NCBI RefSeq assembly: GCF_030408635.1
Contig: NZ_CP047198.1
Span: 1,178,001 to 1,242,000, forward strand
Reading direction: 5' to 3'
DNA length: 64,000 nucleotides
From: Corynebacterium coyleae
Lineage (GTDB): Bacteria > Actinomycetota > Actinomycetes > Mycobacteriales > Mycobacteriaceae
Shown here: piece after piece, positions 36,207 to 46,434 of the stretch
How the letters are laid out: each line of letters opens with the position of its first letter
How positions within the stretch are numbered: position 1 is the stretch's first letter
Program-made: the position numbers and the translations under genes
The notes under the pieces: model-generated
Databases searched by the model: none
The model's input: only the letters and a program-made list of their open reading frames with translations
Told to the model about the DNA's origin: nothing

Positions 36207-36212
36207 TATCTT
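36207..36212 (+). promoter_or_regulatory. -10 box for leaderless coaE
   Basis: TATCTT, 7 nt before the ATG at 36220. There is no ribosome binding site. Confidence 0.5.
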
Positions 36213-36219
36213 CACATGC

Positions 36220-36813
36220 ATGAAGAAAGTTGGACTCACGGGCGGAATCGGCAGCGGCAAATCCACAGTCGCACGAATGCTGGCAGACGAAGGCTTCCCA
36301 GTAGTGGACGCCGACCAGATCGCACGAGAGATCATGGAACCAGGCTCACCGGTGCTCGCACAGGTCGCGGAGGTTTTTGGCGAGGACCTTATCGACGACA
36401 CCGGCGCCTTAAACCGCGCAGAGCTGGCGAAACGCGCTTTCTCTTCGACGGAGCAAACGGAGAAATTGAACGCTTTAACGCACCCGGCCATCCGCGCTGA
36501 ATCCAACCGGCGATTCGATGAGGCAGAGAAGGCAGGCGCTCGCGCGGTGATTTACGACATGCCGTTGCTTGTGGATCTCGGCCTACACCACGACATGGAC
36601 ATGACGGTCGTCGTCGATGTTGATGTGGACGAGCGGGTACGCAGGCTCGTCGACAAGCGGGGGCTCACTGAAGCGGACGCGCGGGCGCGCATCGCGCAGC
36701 AGGTTGACGACGACACCCGACGGGCGGCAGCCGACATCGTTGTGGATAACAACGGGCCGCTCGAGGCACTTGCAGCACAGGTAGAAAAGGTCGTACGGAT
36801 GATTGACGCGTGA
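36220..36813 (+). CDS. coaE: Dephospho-CoA kinase
   Basis: 197 aa from the ATG at 36220 (an in-frame upstream ATG at 36145 would extend into the rpsA terminator). P-loop [12 protein letters not shown] near the N-terminus, [11 protein letters not shown] and the LID region follow. It phosphorylates dephospho-CoA to coenzyme A, the last step. Its start is probably leaderless. rpsA-coaE neighbours are conserved in actinobacteria. It is shorter than some actinobacterial homologs because the UPF0157 C-terminal domain is absent. Confidence 0.95.
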   Translation: MKKVGLTGGIGSGKSTVARMLADEGFPVVDADQIAREIMEPGSPVLAQVAEVFGEDLIDDTGALNRAELAKRAFSSTEQTEKLNALTHPAIRAESNRRFDEAEKAGARAVIYDMPLLVDLGLHHDMDMTVVVDVDVDERVRRLVDKRGLTEADARARIAQQVDDDTRRAAADIVVDNNGPLEALAAQVEKVVRMIDA

Positions 36814-36876
36814 GTTTCTCACTGGAAATACCGCGGAAATTCACTCTATGGCAATCATTGATTTACCTACGCCTTT

Positions 36877-36882
36877 TAGCGT
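36877..36882 (+). promoter_or_regulatory. -10 box for leaderless DUF4259 gene
   Basis: TAGCGT, 8 nt before the ATG at 36891; no ribosome binding site. Confidence 0.35.
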
Positions 36883-36890
36883 GACGCGGT

Positions 36891-37244
36891 ATGGGAACTT
36901 GGGATACAGGGCCGTTTGATAACGACCCCGCAATCGAAGCGGTTGACGCAGTGGTCAACGGCACATTCGACATTGCCCAATTCCGTTTCGATTGTGGGCT
37001 TGGGTCGCTGGGAACTGATGAGGCTGCATCCGTCATCGCGCTTGCTGCCATGCTTAACGGACATCTCCCCGAGCGACATAGTGGTGCCGGCGTCGATTCG
37101 CCGTTCACATTCGACGATCGGCAGTGGATCAGACGGCGCGCCCGTTCGATTCTTCGACCAGGTGGCTCGGAGCTCTACTCCATGTGGGAGGACGCAGGCG
37201 AACTTGACCAGTGGCTTGCCGAAGTGCGAAAGTACGCCGTCTGA
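36891..37244 (+). CDS. DUF4259 family protein
   Basis: 117 aa. The opening MGTWDTGPFDNDPAIEAVD is the DUF4259 signature. The remainder is helical with a C-terminal W..A..LDQWL. Function unknown; such proteins are common accessory cytoplasmic proteins in actinobacteria. It is convergent with the acyltransferase gene, their stops 6 bp apart. Weakly supported leaderless start. Confidence 0.8.
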   Translation: MGTWDTGPFDNDPAIEAVDAVVNGTFDIAQFRFDCGLGSLGTDEAASVIALAAMLNGHLPERHSGAGVDSPFTFDDRQWIRRRARSILRPGGSELYSMWEDAGELDQWLAEVRKYAV

Positions 37245-37250
37245 CTGTCC

Positions 37251-38987
37251 CTACTCAGCGTTTGTGCTCAACGTAGCGCAGAACTGCCAGAGCAACTCGC
37301 CGGCCTTTGTCAGGTTGGCCAGGAACTCTTCCGGCTGTTCGGCAGTCGCTGCGTTCCAGGAGACGCAATACTCCGTATCGTCGTGCAGCGGGGTATACGC
37401 GATGCCGAACCCTTCTGGCAACGCCGGTGCGAAGCAGTAGCGAACGATCTGAGCAGCGCCGCCGATCGAGGTCGTGGATAAGAAATCGCGACGAGCAGCG
37501 GTTACACGCGTGTCGTTGAAGAATGCGTGAGTGTCGTCGATAGTCGCCATCATCTGGATATGTCGGTCGAAGCCGTTGCCAGACTTGCACCGCTTCACCC
37601 ATGCCCGATGCGCGTTAATAGCGGCCTCGAGGCCAGCCTGTTCAGCCGTACCCTCCACAAGCGCTCGCGCAAAAGCAGCAGCCTCGGGTGTGGCGGCGCG
37701 CAAGCACTCCGTGCGTCCGGCACGGAACTCACGCATGTCAACGGCCTCATATGCCGCGCGTACTCGGCCGTAGGTCAGTTGCTGCGCGATAGTCATCATT
37801 AACTGCGCTGAAGCATCGCGGCTGAACTTCAACGGCAGGTCCGCAGGCTGGTCAAACGGCACGTGCACGATGCGGGTACGCAATTTCTCCGCCGCGCCCG
37901 CAACCTCGGCAACGCTCTTCTCGATGCGCGTGGTGAGCGCGTTATCGAGATCCCAGCGCAGTTCCTGCGGCTTTGCGACGAAATCTGCGCCGACACCGAT
38001 CTCCGCTTCTTGCATGCGCGTGATCGCGGTAACGAGGGTTCCGCCGTCCTGGCACGAGTGCTCAACGTGCACTGCACTCCAGGGATCTGTCAGGCTGAAC
38101 TGGTAGCTCAGCGGCTTGTACGTCCATGCACCACGGGGGAGGAAGGTCAGTTCGTTGATCCGCTCCTCGTCGGAAGCGTGTGTGGTTACTCCGTAGTCGA
38201 TCAGGTCGACGGTGAAGAGGAACTCCTGCAGACGTTTGTACACATCGCCGTTGTCGCCCTGTGCCAACATGTCCGGCAGTACTTCTGCAAGCGTTTCGGA
38301 GCCGAGCAGCGATGCCGCGTTTAAGTCCACGCTCTGCTTGCGCGGGGCGTCCAGAACCGTCTCAAGCGCGTTTCGCAGGTTCGGAGCTGCAATCGGCTCG
38401 CCAGCCTCGTCGGTCACGGGTACTGCGTAAAGGTGCCCATCGACAAACACGCCGATCTCGCGGTTGGCAGTGCCTGCGGTGGCGACGATGATCTCATCCA
38501 CACCGGCACTCGGGTGGCGCAGCCCTCCGCCAAAGACAAACCACTGGTCTTGGGTAATGCGGTTGCCGCGCGCGTCCACGTAGTCCGGCAAGTCATCTCC
38601 CGCAGCTTGGAAGTGAACAACCAGCGCTCGCCGGATGCCGTCAACCACACGGTCCAAGCCAGTCTCCTCAGATGGCAGCGCCAGCTGAAAACCCACGTTC
38701 GTCGTCAGTGTCAGTGGCCCACGGGTTGCCAGGTAGCTCGAATACCACTCGTCGGAAAGCCAGTTCGTGCCTTCGGCCTCACGGGTTGCTGCGCGCTGCC
38801 GCAGTGCCTCGTCGAGACGCGGGGCTTGCGACTGCGCGAAGTCAGCGACGATCGCCTTCGCTTCTGCAAGCTCGGTCTCGTCGAGAACCGCCTCAAGCGC
38901 ATGAATGTAAGCCTCGAGCGTGGACGAAAGATCCGGAACTGGCAAAGCTTTCAGATCGCGCGTCAACGGGTGCGGAGTAATGGGCAC
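37251..38987 (-). CDS. Carnitine/choline O-acyltransferase family protein
   Basis: 578 aa. N-terminal LPVPDLSSTLEAYI and NWLSDEWYSSYLATRGPL are the usual opening of this fold. The catalytic motif is HVEHSCQDGG with His310. The C-terminal substrate region includes GFGIAYTPLHDDTEYCVSWNAA. The enzyme moves acyl groups between CoA and carnitine or choline. It is unusual in bacteria but known in actinobacteria. It lies 24 bp after a dipeptide-type ABC importer, as last gene of that operon, which could indicate uptake of a quaternary amine or acyl ester (inference). Reading frame and length are intact. Confidence 0.85.
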   Translation of the reverse strand: MPITPHPLTRDLKALPVPDLSSTLEAYIHALEAVLDETELAEAKAIVADFAQSQAPRLDEALRQRAATREAEGTNWLSDEWYSSYLATRGPLTLTTNVGFQLALPSEETGLDRVVDGIRRALVVHFQAAGDDLPDYVDARGNRITQDQWFVFGGGLRHPSAGVDEIIVATAGTANREIGVFVDGHLYAVPVTDEAGEPIAAPNLRNALETVLDAPRKQSVDLNAASLLGSETLAEVLPDMLAQGDNGDVYKRLQEFLFTVDLIDYGVTTHASDEERINELTFLPRGAWTYKPLSYQFSLTDPWSAVHVEHSCQDGGTLVTAITRMQEAEIGVGADFVAKPQELRWDLDNALTTRIEKSVAEVAGAAEKLRTRIVHVPFDQPADLPLKFSRDASAQLMMTIAQQLTYGRVRAAYEAVDMREFRAGRTECLRAATPEAAAFARALVEGTAEQAGLEAAINAHRAWVKRCKSGNGFDRHIQMMATIDDTHAFFNDTRVTAARRDFLSTTSIGGAAQIVRYCFAPALPEGFGIAYTPLHDDTEYCVSWNAATAEQPEEFLANLTKAGELLWQFCATLSTNAE

Positions 38988-39011
38988 TTAAAAGCCTTTC
39001 TTCAAAGAGAG

Positions 39012-40661
39012 TTAAAGTTCCGGGATATTTGCTAACAAGGACTTGGTGTACTCGTGCGTTGGCCGCTCAAGAACATCATCGACTGGCCCTTCGTCCACGA
39101 TAACGCCCTTGTTCAGCACCGCAATACGCGTGGCGGTGTGACGTGCCAGCGCAATGTTGTGGGTGACAAACAGCATCGATAGACCGCGCTCTGCGCGAAG
39201 GTCTGCAAGAAGCTCGAGGATCGATGCCTGGACCGACACATCGAGAGCCGACGTGATCTCGTCGCACACCAACACGTCAGGAGCATTCACGAGCGCACGC
39301 CCAATCGCAGCGCGTTGGCGCTCACCACCGGACAGATCACCCGGGCGACGGTCGTAGAAACTCCGGTCGAGCTGGACAGCTTCCAAGACGTCCTCGACGA
39401 CCCTGCGGTGCTCCTTCCGCGACAACTTGCCCGACATGACAAGTGGCACGCTCAGCGACTCACCGATCGTGCGCCGCGGGTTCAACGAGGAAAACGGCGA
39501 CTGGAAGATGTACTGAACGTACTGACGCTGATCCACGGTGCGCTCGCGGCTGCCGTGCTCAAGCAGTTCGCCCCGCAGGCGCACCTCTCCGGTGTAGCCA
39601 GGGTTGAGACCTGCGATTGATCGAGCCAACGTTGTCTTGCCGGAGCCAGACTCGCCGAGCAGAAGAATCGACTCACCCTCCTCGAGCGTGAGATCAATGC
39701 CGTGGAGGACCTTGTTGTCGCCGTAGGCCATCTCCAGATTGTTCACCTGCAGCAGCGGGGCAGCGCTATCGCGCTCCTCAACCTGGACGGCAGAGGCGAT
39801 GCCGTGGCCGGTGATGTTCTTTCGACCCGGCAAATCTGGAATCGCGGCGAGAAGCTTTTGAGTATACGGGTGCTGTGGGTTGTACAGCACCGCCTGCGCA
39901 GGGCCTTCTTCGACGATGTCACCGCGCAGCATAACCACGACACGGTCCGCCAACTCAGCCACCACTGCAAGATCGTGCGTGATGTACAACGAAGCGATGT
40001 CGTTCTTGTGCGTCATCTCGCGCACGGTGTCCAGCACGTGGGCTTGGGTGGATACGTCGAGGCCGGTCGTAGGCTCGTCGAGAATCAGCACGTCCGGGTA
40101 CATGGCGAACGCCATTGCGATACCGACGCGCTGCTGTTGGCCACCAGAGAGCTGGTGCGGCCAACGGGCCAAGTATTCGTCGGTGTCCGGCAAATCCACG
40201 TCGCGCATGACTTCGCGGACACGAGCACCAGCATCGCCATCGAAGGAGTGCACGTCGAGCACTTCACGGATCTGTTCACCGATACGCATCGTCGGGTTCA
40301 AACTCAGTGCCGGATCCTGCGGCACATACGCGATGCGGCTGCCGCGAAGTTCCCGCAGATCAGCTTCGCTGAGGTTGAGGACGTCATAGTCGGTTCCGTT
40401 TGCGGAATGGAGGGTCACGGTGCCGTCGAAAAGCATCAGTCCCGGGCGAAGATGACCCATAGCAGCCAAACCGGCAGTAGTTTTGCCCGAGCCGGACTCG
40501 CCGACTAGACAGACAATCTCGCCCCGTTTCAGCGTGTAGTCCACACCGTGGAGGATCTCAGCGCCTTCCAACGTGCCCAGGCGAAGGTCGCTCACGCTGA
40601 GCACAAAATCATCTGACGACTTGGTGTTGCCGTCTTGGTTCGCGGATATCGCGGTAGTCAT
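39012..40661 (-). CDS. Fused two-domain ABC ATPase (oligopeptide/nickel class)
   Basis: 549 aa with two ABC ATPase modules in one polypeptide, equal to DppD plus DppF. First half: [41 protein letters not shown]. Second half: GESGSGKTTLARSIAG, LSGGERQRAAIGRA, LVCDEITSALD. Both Walker B motifs are intact, although the second reads CDEI. Energises the importer encoded by the three upstream genes. It starts 19 bp after the second permease gene. Ligand unknown. Confidence 0.92.
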   Translation of the reverse strand: MTTAISANQDGNTKSSDDFVLSVSDLRLGTLEGAEILHGVDYTLKRGEIVCLVGESGSGKTTAGLAAMGHLRPGLMLFDGTVTLHSANGTDYDVLNLSEADLRELRGSRIAYVPQDPALSLNPTMRIGEQIREVLDVHSFDGDAGARVREVMRDVDLPDTDEYLARWPHQLSGGQQQRVGIAMAFAMYPDVLILDEPTTGLDVSTQAHVLDTVREMTHKNDIASLYITHDLAVVAELADRVVVMLRGDIVEEGPAQAVLYNPQHPYTQKLLAAIPDLPGRKNITGHGIASAVQVEERDSAAPLLQVNNLEMAYGDNKVLHGIDLTLEEGESILLLGESGSGKTTLARSIAGLNPGYTGEVRLRGELLEHGSRERTVDQRQYVQYIFQSPFSSLNPRRTIGESLSVPLVMSGKLSRKEHRRVVEDVLEAVQLDRSFYDRRPGDLSGGERQRAAIGRALVNAPDVLVCDEITSALDVSVQASILELLADLRAERGLSMLFVTHNIALARHTATRIAVLNKGVIVDEGPVDDVLERPTHEYTKSLLANIPEL

Positions 40662-40680
40662 TCGTCATTCCCCTTTGCTG

Positions 40681-41670
40681 CTATCCGTTGTGGCGGATGG
40701 GCTCGTGCTTCGGCACCCGTTCCGGGTCGATGGTCTGGTTGCGGCCGCGCTTTGGCGGTGTAGCAGTGGTTGCGGTGGCGCGCGCTGTGGCGTCGGCCAA
40801 CATGTTGGTGCCGATAGTCAGCACAGCAACCGCAGCCACCGGCAGAAGCACGCCCCACGGCTGCAGCGATAGTGCGATGCGGTTCTCGTTGATCATCAAA
40901 CCCCAGTCCGCAGCCGGCGGCTGGATGCCAAGGCCAAGGAAGGACAGCGAGGCAATCGAACCAATGGAGTAGGTCAGACGCAGACCCGCCTCCACAGCCA
41001 GCGGGCCGGTGATGTTGGGCGCGATCTCCTGGATGAGAATTCTCCAGTGCGGCACCGAATACATCTGGGCGGCGCGGATGTAGTCCTCGTTTGTCACGGA
41101 CATCGTCGCAGCACGTGCCACACGGGCAATGCGAGGCGCGTGCGTCAAACCAATGACCAGGACGAGCACGGTTGCTGAGGGGCCAAAAATAACGATGGCC
41201 AACATGGCAAAAATTAGCTGTGGGAACGCCAAAATCACGTCGTTGAGCCGCATCAGCACCGAATCGACTTTGCCACCTGCGTATCCCGCAATCATGCCGA
41301 TGATGGTGCCGACAACCATGCCGAGGACCGTGGCCAAAAACGCGGTCACCAACAGGATGAGGCCACCGGCAACGAAGCGAGACAGCACCGAACGGCCAAG
41401 GTTATCGGTGCCAAACACTCCGATGTCCGTAAATGGCAGGCCGATGAACTCCGTTGTGCTGCGACCGGTGATCTGCTCGGCGAAGAAATACCCGACGACC
41501 GCCAACGCGATGACAAGCCCCGTCAAGACGAGTCCGACCTTGCCTTCGGACTGTGCCCAAATTCGGGACAGCAATGGTTCCGGCTTGGACACCGACGTTT
41601 TCAGTTCAGAATCGTCGACCACGGGTTTCTGGGTTTTCCCTGGTTCTTGGGGGTGTACTGGTGCAGACAT
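40681..41670 (-). CDS. Dipeptide-type ABC permease (DppC-like)
   Basis: 329 aa. An extended N-terminal cytoplasmic segment and six membrane helices, with the EAA-type loop in the middle (YIRAAQMYSVPHWRILIQEIAPN). The C-terminal region continues past the last helix with a Pro/Arg-rich tail. The start overlaps the stop of the upstream permease (TGATG). It makes a heterodimeric channel with the DppB-like protein. Confidence 0.92.
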   Translation of the reverse strand: MSAPVHPQEPGKTQKPVVDDSELKTSVSKPEPLLSRIWAQSEGKVGLVLTGLVIALAVVGYFFAEQITGRSTTEFIGLPFTDIGVFGTDNLGRSVLSRFVAGGLILLVTAFLATVLGMVVGTIIGMIAGYAGGKVDSVLMRLNDVILAFPQLIFAMLAIVIFGPSATVLVLVIGLTHAPRIARVARAATMSVTNEDYIRAAQMYSVPHWRILIQEIAPNITGPLAVEAGLRLTYSIGSIASLSFLGLGIQPPAADWGLMINENRIALSLQPWGVLLPVAAVAVLTIGTNMLADATARATATTATPPKRGRNQTIDPERVPKHEPIRHNG

Positions 41671-42617
41671 CAGTTACTCCTCAACTTCGGGTTAGCCGCA
41701 ATGCTGACAAGATCCGCCAGTAGGTTGACCACGACATATACCGCGGCGATCAGCAGTGAGACAGCCTGAACAACTTGTACGTCGCGGTAGTTCACCGCAT
41801 CGATGAGCGCGACGCCGAGGCCGGGGTAGCGGAACAGATACTCGACGACCACAATGCCGCCAGCCAGCCACGCGAGCTGGATTGCGACGACCTGTGCAAT
41901 GGGCCCGACCGCGTGGGGCAGCGCATGACGGAACACCACGCGACGCTCGGGCACGCCTTTCAGTCGCGCCATCTCGACGTAGCCCGATTCCAGTGCCTCG
42001 ATCATCGTTGCGCGAGTCATACGCGCCACATAAGGCGTGACGACGAACGCGAGAGTCAAGGTTGGCAACACCAGCTGCATTGGGAACTCCCACACACGAC
42101 TGCCCGGAGGTGACATGGTCACTGCCGGCAAAATTTGGAACACCGAGGTAGCGAACAACGTGACCAGTGCGATACCGATGACGAACTCCGGCAGCGCAGC
42201 GAGAATCAACGTCACCCAGGTGATCGCCGAATCGCGCTTGTAACCGCGCCACCACGCCGCATACACACCCAGGAGCACGCCGACAGGGATCGAAATTGCC
42301 GCGGCGAGCAGCATGAGTACCAGCGAATTCACCAGTGGCTCGCCAAGCAGTTCAGAAACTGGGCCACCGGTGGACGTCGATGTGCCCAAGTCACCGGTGA
42401 AAATGCCTCCCAGCCACAGCAAGTAGCGGGTGACCGGAGGCTGGTCGAGATTCATTTCTGCCTCGAGCGCCGCGATACGTTCCGGCGTTGCCTGCTGGCC
42501 CAAAATTGCCGTAGCCGGCGAGCCAGGCAGAAGCAACGTCGCGCAGAAAATGATGACGGATACAGCGAACAGGATGAAGACACTCACCCCGAGCCTGCGA
42601 AGAATGAACTTGCCCAT
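41670..42617 (-). CDS. Dipeptide-type ABC permease (DppB-like)
   Basis: 315 aa with six membrane helices. The family marks are the first-helix region FILRRLGVSVFILFAVSVI, the PGSPA segment and the EAA loop (VEMARLKGVPERRVVFRHALPH). It starts 6 bp after the stop of the substrate-binding lipoprotein gene. It forms the other half of the channel with the DppC-like permease. Normal length for the family. Confidence 0.93.
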   Translation of the reverse strand: MGKFILRRLGVSVFILFAVSVIIFCATLLLPGSPATAILGQQATPERIAALEAEMNLDQPPVTRYLLWLGGIFTGDLGTSTSTGGPVSELLGEPLVNSLVLMLLAAAISIPVGVLLGVYAAWWRGYKRDSAITWVTLILAALPEFVIGIALVTLFATSVFQILPAVTMSPPGSRVWEFPMQLVLPTLTLAFVVTPYVARMTRATMIEALESGYVEMARLKGVPERRVVFRHALPHAVGPIAQVVAIQLAWLAGGIVVVEYLFRYPGLGVALIDAVNYRDVQVVQAVSLLIAAVYVVVNLLADLVSIAANPKLRSN

Positions 42618-42623
42618 GTGTGC

Positions 42624-44186
42624 TTATGCCTCCGCAATCCAAACTCGCTCGAACATGGCCTGGCCCAGCGGCATACCGCCGGGGTGGGTTTGAAGCCCCA
42701 CCACGTATTTGTGGTACGCGTCAATCTGGTTGGCAAAGCCCCAGATGATGTAGCCGCCGTCGTCGTAGAGACGCTGCTGCAGCTCGTGGATCATTTCGCT
42801 GCGTTTTTCGTCGTCGACAATCGTTCGGGCCTCGTTGGCCAACGCAGTGAACTCCGGGTCCACCCAGTGGGTCTCGTTAAACGGTGAATCCGCCGTTGCA
42901 CACTGGTTGACCTGCTGGAGGAAGTTTCGCGTGTAGTAGAACGACAACGCGAACGGGTACTCCAGGTAGTTGCCGTCGGCGAAGAATGTCGAGGAATCAA
43001 CCTGGTTAATAGTTACGTTGATGCCAGCAGGACGGACCTGCTCTGCGTATACCTGGGCGCTACGTAACGCGCCGGTCTGGATTTCAGCGGCGTTGAGGGT
43101 GACATCGATACCGTCCGGGTAGCCCGCCTCCGCGAGAAGACGCTTGGCCTCCTCGATATTCTGCCCACGCTGGGGAATGTCCTCCGGGTAGGCGGGGTCG
43201 TACGGGCTGAACATGTCGTTGCCCACTTGACCTTCGCCGGAGTAGACCTGGTCCACCAATTGCGGGCGGTCCGCGGCAAGGCGCATGGCGCGGCGCACGC
43301 GGACATCATCAAACGGTGCAACGTCCACGCGCATCGTCAGCGGCAACCACATGCCGGTCTGCGAAATGAGGGTGTCCAAGCGCGGGTCTGCATCGATCAC
43401 ACGTGCAAGCGAGTGGTTCAGGCTGCCGATTGCGTCAACCTGGGAAGACAGCAATGCGTTGAGCATGGCGTCCTCCTCCTGGAAGTCGATGATGACAACG
43501 CTGTCTAGGTAGGGAGTCTCTCCCCAGAAGTTCTCGTTGCGCACCATCTTCGTCGACTGGCCGGGGGAGAAGTGCTCAAGCTTGAAAGGGCCGCTGCCGA
43601 TCGGGTTCTTGGGATCGTAGTCCTCCGGCACGATGCCCATTTGATACTCGGCAAGACTGTCAATGAGCGTCGCGTCCGGGGCATTGAGGTAGATGCGCAA
43701 CTCATTCGGTCCGGTGACCTCCATCGATTCGATGTGGTTGATCGATGCAGCACCGGACTTCGGGTTGTCGGGATCGCGAATACGGTCGTAGGAGAATATG
43801 ACGTCCTCAGGGCGCACCGGTCGACCGTCTGAGAACTGCACACCATCGCGCAGCGTGATGGTCCACACCGTCGCGTCGTCGTTTGGCTCAATAGCCGTGG
43901 CGAGGCGGTACTGCAGGTCGTAGTTGGAGTCGTAGCGTACGAGCGAGTCGTACATGTTGATCAAACGCGTGCCGTCAGAAGCACTCGTTGGAATGTGCGC
44001 ATCTACGGTGTCGGTGGAAGAACCTCCGACGAGCCCCACCCGGAGCCTGCCGCCGCGACGAGGTGGACCAGAGGTGTTTATCTCCTCGACGGGGGCGGTG
44101 GTACACGACGCCAAGGCAAGGGTCGCTCCACCCAGCACGGTCGCCCGCAGCATCTGTCTTCGAGTCATCTGCATAGAACGCTTCAC
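42624..44186 (-). CDS. Tat-type substrate-binding lipoprotein of a dipeptide/nickel-class importer
   Basis: 520 aa from GTG 44186 (the ATG at 44174, with AGGTGAAG in front of it, is equally likely). The signal has a twin-arginine stretch (TRRQMLRATV) and a lipobox ASC at about residue 28, suggesting a Tat-exported lipoprotein. The mature part is an SBP family 5 protein (about 50-515). First gene of a five-gene operon: SBP, two permeases, fused ATPase, acyltransferase. An 11-bp inverted repeat lies upstream. The ligand could be a peptide, nickel or another cationic solute. Confidence 0.92.
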   Translation of the reverse strand: MKRSMQMTRRQMLRATVLGGATLALASCTTAPVEEINTSGPPRRGGRLRVGLVGGSSTDTVDAHIPTSASDGTRLINMYDSLVRYDSNYDLQYRLATAIEPNDDATVWTITLRDGVQFSDGRPVRPEDVIFSYDRIRDPDNPKSGAASINHIESMEVTGPNELRIYLNAPDATLIDSLAEYQMGIVPEDYDPKNPIGSGPFKLEHFSPGQSTKMVRNENFWGETPYLDSVVIIDFQEEDAMLNALLSSQVDAIGSLNHSLARVIDADPRLDTLISQTGMWLPLTMRVDVAPFDDVRVRRAMRLAADRPQLVDQVYSGEGQVGNDMFSPYDPAYPEDIPQRGQNIEEAKRLLAEAGYPDGIDVTLNAAEIQTGALRSAQVYAEQVRPAGINVTINQVDSSTFFADGNYLEYPFALSFYYTRNFLQQVNQCATADSPFNETHWVDPEFTALANEARTIVDDEKRSEMIHELQQRLYDDGGYIIWGFANQIDAYHKYVVGLQTHPGGMPLGQAMFERVWIAEA

Positions 44187-44223
44187 CTGTACTTTCCGAC
44201 GTGCGCTGGTAGTGCGCTGTTAA

Positions 44224-44283
44224 ATCTATAAGTACAAAGGTATTGTCTTTAGTGATTGCCTGCAAGCAGATTTACTTATAGAT
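44224..44283. promoter_or_regulatory. Candidate operator: 11-bp inverted repeat
   Basis: ATCTATAAGTA (44224-44234) and TACTTATAGAT (44273-44283) are perfect inverted copies, 38 bp apart, in the 130-bp divergent gap between the ABC importer operon and uvrB. The half-sites suit a dimeric regulator with looping. The regulator is unknown. Confidence 0.5.
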
Positions 44284-44303
44284 CCAGTTTTTGGTTTCGT
44301 CGA

Positions 44304-44309
44304 TACACT
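44304..44309 (+). promoter_or_regulatory. -10 box for leaderless uvrB
   Basis: TACACT, 7 nt before the ATG at 44317; no ribosome binding site. Confidence 0.55.
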
Positions 44310-44316
44310 GGCGAGC

Positions 44317-46416
44317 ATGGCTTTTGCTGCTGAACATCCAGTCCTCGCGCAGTCCGAGTTTCGCCCTGTCGGTGAGATTGAGCGGCGCGAAAAACCATTC
44401 GAGGTGGTGTCAGAGTTCCAACCCTCTGGCGACCAGCCGCGCGCCATTGCCGAGTTGGATGAACGCCTCAACCGCGGCGAGCGCGATGTCGTGCTACTGG
44501 GTGCGACCGGTACCGGTAAGTCCGCAACTGCGGCATGGCTGATCGAAAAGCAACAGCGCCCCACCCTTGTGATGGCGCCGAACAAGACGTTGGCTGCGCA
44601 GTTGGCCAACGAGCTTCGCCAACTGCTGCCGAACAATGCGGTGGAGTACTTCGTGTCGTACTACGACTACTACCAACCGGAGGCCTACATCGCGCAGACG
44701 GATACCTACATTGAAAAGGATTCGTCCATTAACGACGACGTCGAGCGCCTCCGTCACTCCGCAACCTCCGCATTGTTGTCGCGCCGCGACGTCGTCGTGG
44801 TGTCCTCGGTGTCCTGCATCTATGGCTTGGGTACCCCGCAGTCGTACCTGGATCGCTCCGTTGTCCTGCGCGTCGGGGAAGAGGTGGAACGTGATCGCTT
44901 CCTCCGCCTGCTTGTCGACGTCCAATATGAACGCAACGACATCGACTTCAAGCGCGGTACCTTCCGCGTCAAAGGCGACACCGTGGACATTATTCCGGCC
45001 TACGAAGAAGTCGCGGTGCGTGTGGAGTTCTTTGGCGACGAAGTGGATTCGCTTTACTACATCCACCCGTTGACGGGCGATGTGCTCAGCCAGGAAGACG
45101 AGGTCCGGATCTTCCCGGCAACGCACTATGTGGCCACTGACGAGCGCATGGAAAAGGCGATCGAGGCGATTAAAGAAGAGCTTGCAGACCGCCTCGAGGA
45201 GTTGGAGAACAAAGGAAAGTTGTTGGAGGCTCAGCGCCTGCGTATGCGCACTGAGTATGACCTGGAGATGATCCAGCAGGTCGGGTTCTGCTCCGGCATT
45301 GAGAACTACTCGCGCCACATGGATGGTCGCCCCGCGGGCTCTGCGCCGGCGACACTGATCGACTACTTCCCGGAAGACTTCCTCACCATTATCGACGAGT
45401 CGCACGTCACCGTCCCACAGATCGGTGGCATGTTCGAGGGTGATATGTCGCGAAAGCGCAACCTGGTGGAGTTCGGGTTCCGTTTGCCGTCCGCGGTGGA
45501 TAACCGCCCGCTGACGTTTGATGAGTTCGAAGCGCGCGTCGGCCAGACGGTCTACATGTCCGCGACCCCGGGCGACTACGAGCTTGAGGCAGCGCAAGGC
45601 GAGTTCGTCGAGCAGGTCATCCGCCCGACTGGCCTGGTAGACCCGAAGGTCACCGTGAAGCCGACGAAGGGACAGATCGATGACCTTATCGACGAAATCC
45701 GCGGCCGCACGGACAAAAACGAACGCGTGCTTGTGACCACACTGACAAAGCGCATGGCCGAGGATCTCACCGATTACCTGCTGGATAACGGCATCAAGGT
45801 CCGCTACCTGCACTCGGACATTGATACCCTGCAGCGTGTCGAACTGCTACGCCAGCTGCGCCTTGGCGAGTTCGACGTCTTGGTCGGCATTAACCTCCTG
45901 CGTGAGGGCCTCGACCTGCCTGAAGTTTCGCTCGTCGCCATCCTCGACGCCGATAAGGAAGGTTTCCTGCGGTCGACGAAGTCGCTCATCCAGACGATCG
46001 GTCGTGCAGCCCGAAACGTCTCCGGCGAGGTCATCATGTACGCGGACCAGATCACCGAATCGATGCAGGAAGCAATCGACGAGACCGAGCGTCGCCGCGA
46101 AAAACAAATCGCATATAACAAGGAACACGGCATCGACCCGCAGCCACTGCGCAAGGCTATCGCCGACATTTTGGATCAGGTCTACGAGAACGCGGATGCG
46201 GACGCGCCAGCGTCGCTGAGTTCAGACACCGCTGTCGCGGAGAAGCCAGATGTGGCGAACATGGCCTCTGACGAGGTGCAAAAGCTTATCGACGACCTCA
46301 CCGTCCAGATGCGCGACGCCGCTCGGGAACTGAAGTTTGAGCTGGCGGGACGCCTCAGGGATGAGATCGCTGACCTCAAACGCGAACTGCGTGGTATTAA
46401 AGACACAGGAAATTAG
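44317..46416 (+). CDS. uvrB: Excinuclease ABC subunit B
   Basis: 699 aa. Helicase-like domain: Walker [14 protein letters not shown], beta-hairpin [15 protein letters not shown] motif ([11 protein letters not shown]) and motif [11 protein letters not shown]. The C-terminal UVR domain (about 630-665) has the [24 protein letters not shown] type. With UvrA and UvrC it carries out nucleotide excision repair. uvrA is 5 kb away at 51490 in the same direction. A TACACT box 7 nt before the ATG suggests a leaderless transcript. Two stress protein genes follow. Confidence 0.98.
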   Translation: MAFAAEHPVLAQSEFRPVGEIERREKPFEVVSEFQPSGDQPRAIAELDERLNRGERDVVLLGATGTGKSATAAWLIEKQQRPTLVMAPNKTLAAQLANELRQLLPNNAVEYFVSYYDYYQPEAYIAQTDTYIEKDSSINDDVERLRHSATSALLSRRDVVVVSSVSCIYGLGTPQSYLDRSVVLRVGEEVERDRFLRLLVDVQYERNDIDFKRGTFRVKGDTVDIIPAYEEVAVRVEFFGDEVDSLYYIHPLTGDVLSQEDEVRIFPATHYVATDERMEKAIEAIKEELADRLEELENKGKLLEAQRLRMRTEYDLEMIQQVGFCSGIENYSRHMDGRPAGSAPATLIDYFPEDFLTIIDESHVTVPQIGGMFEGDMSRKRNLVEFGFRLPSAVDNRPLTFDEFEARVGQTVYMSATPGDYELEAAQGEFVEQVIRPTGLVDPKVTVKPTKGQIDDLIDEIRGRTDKNERVLVTTLTKRMAEDLTDYLLDNGIKVRYLHSDIDTLQRVELLRQLRLGEFDVLVGINLLREGLDLPEVSLVAILDADKEGFLRSTKSLIQTIGRAARNVSGEVIMYADQITESMQEAIDETERRREKQIAYNKEHGIDPQPLRKAIADILDQVYENADADAPASLSSDTAVAEKPDVANMASDEVQKLIDDLTVQMRDAARELKFELAGRLRDEIADLKRELRGIKDTGN

Positions 46417-46434
46417 CGAAAGGACAGAATCCTC

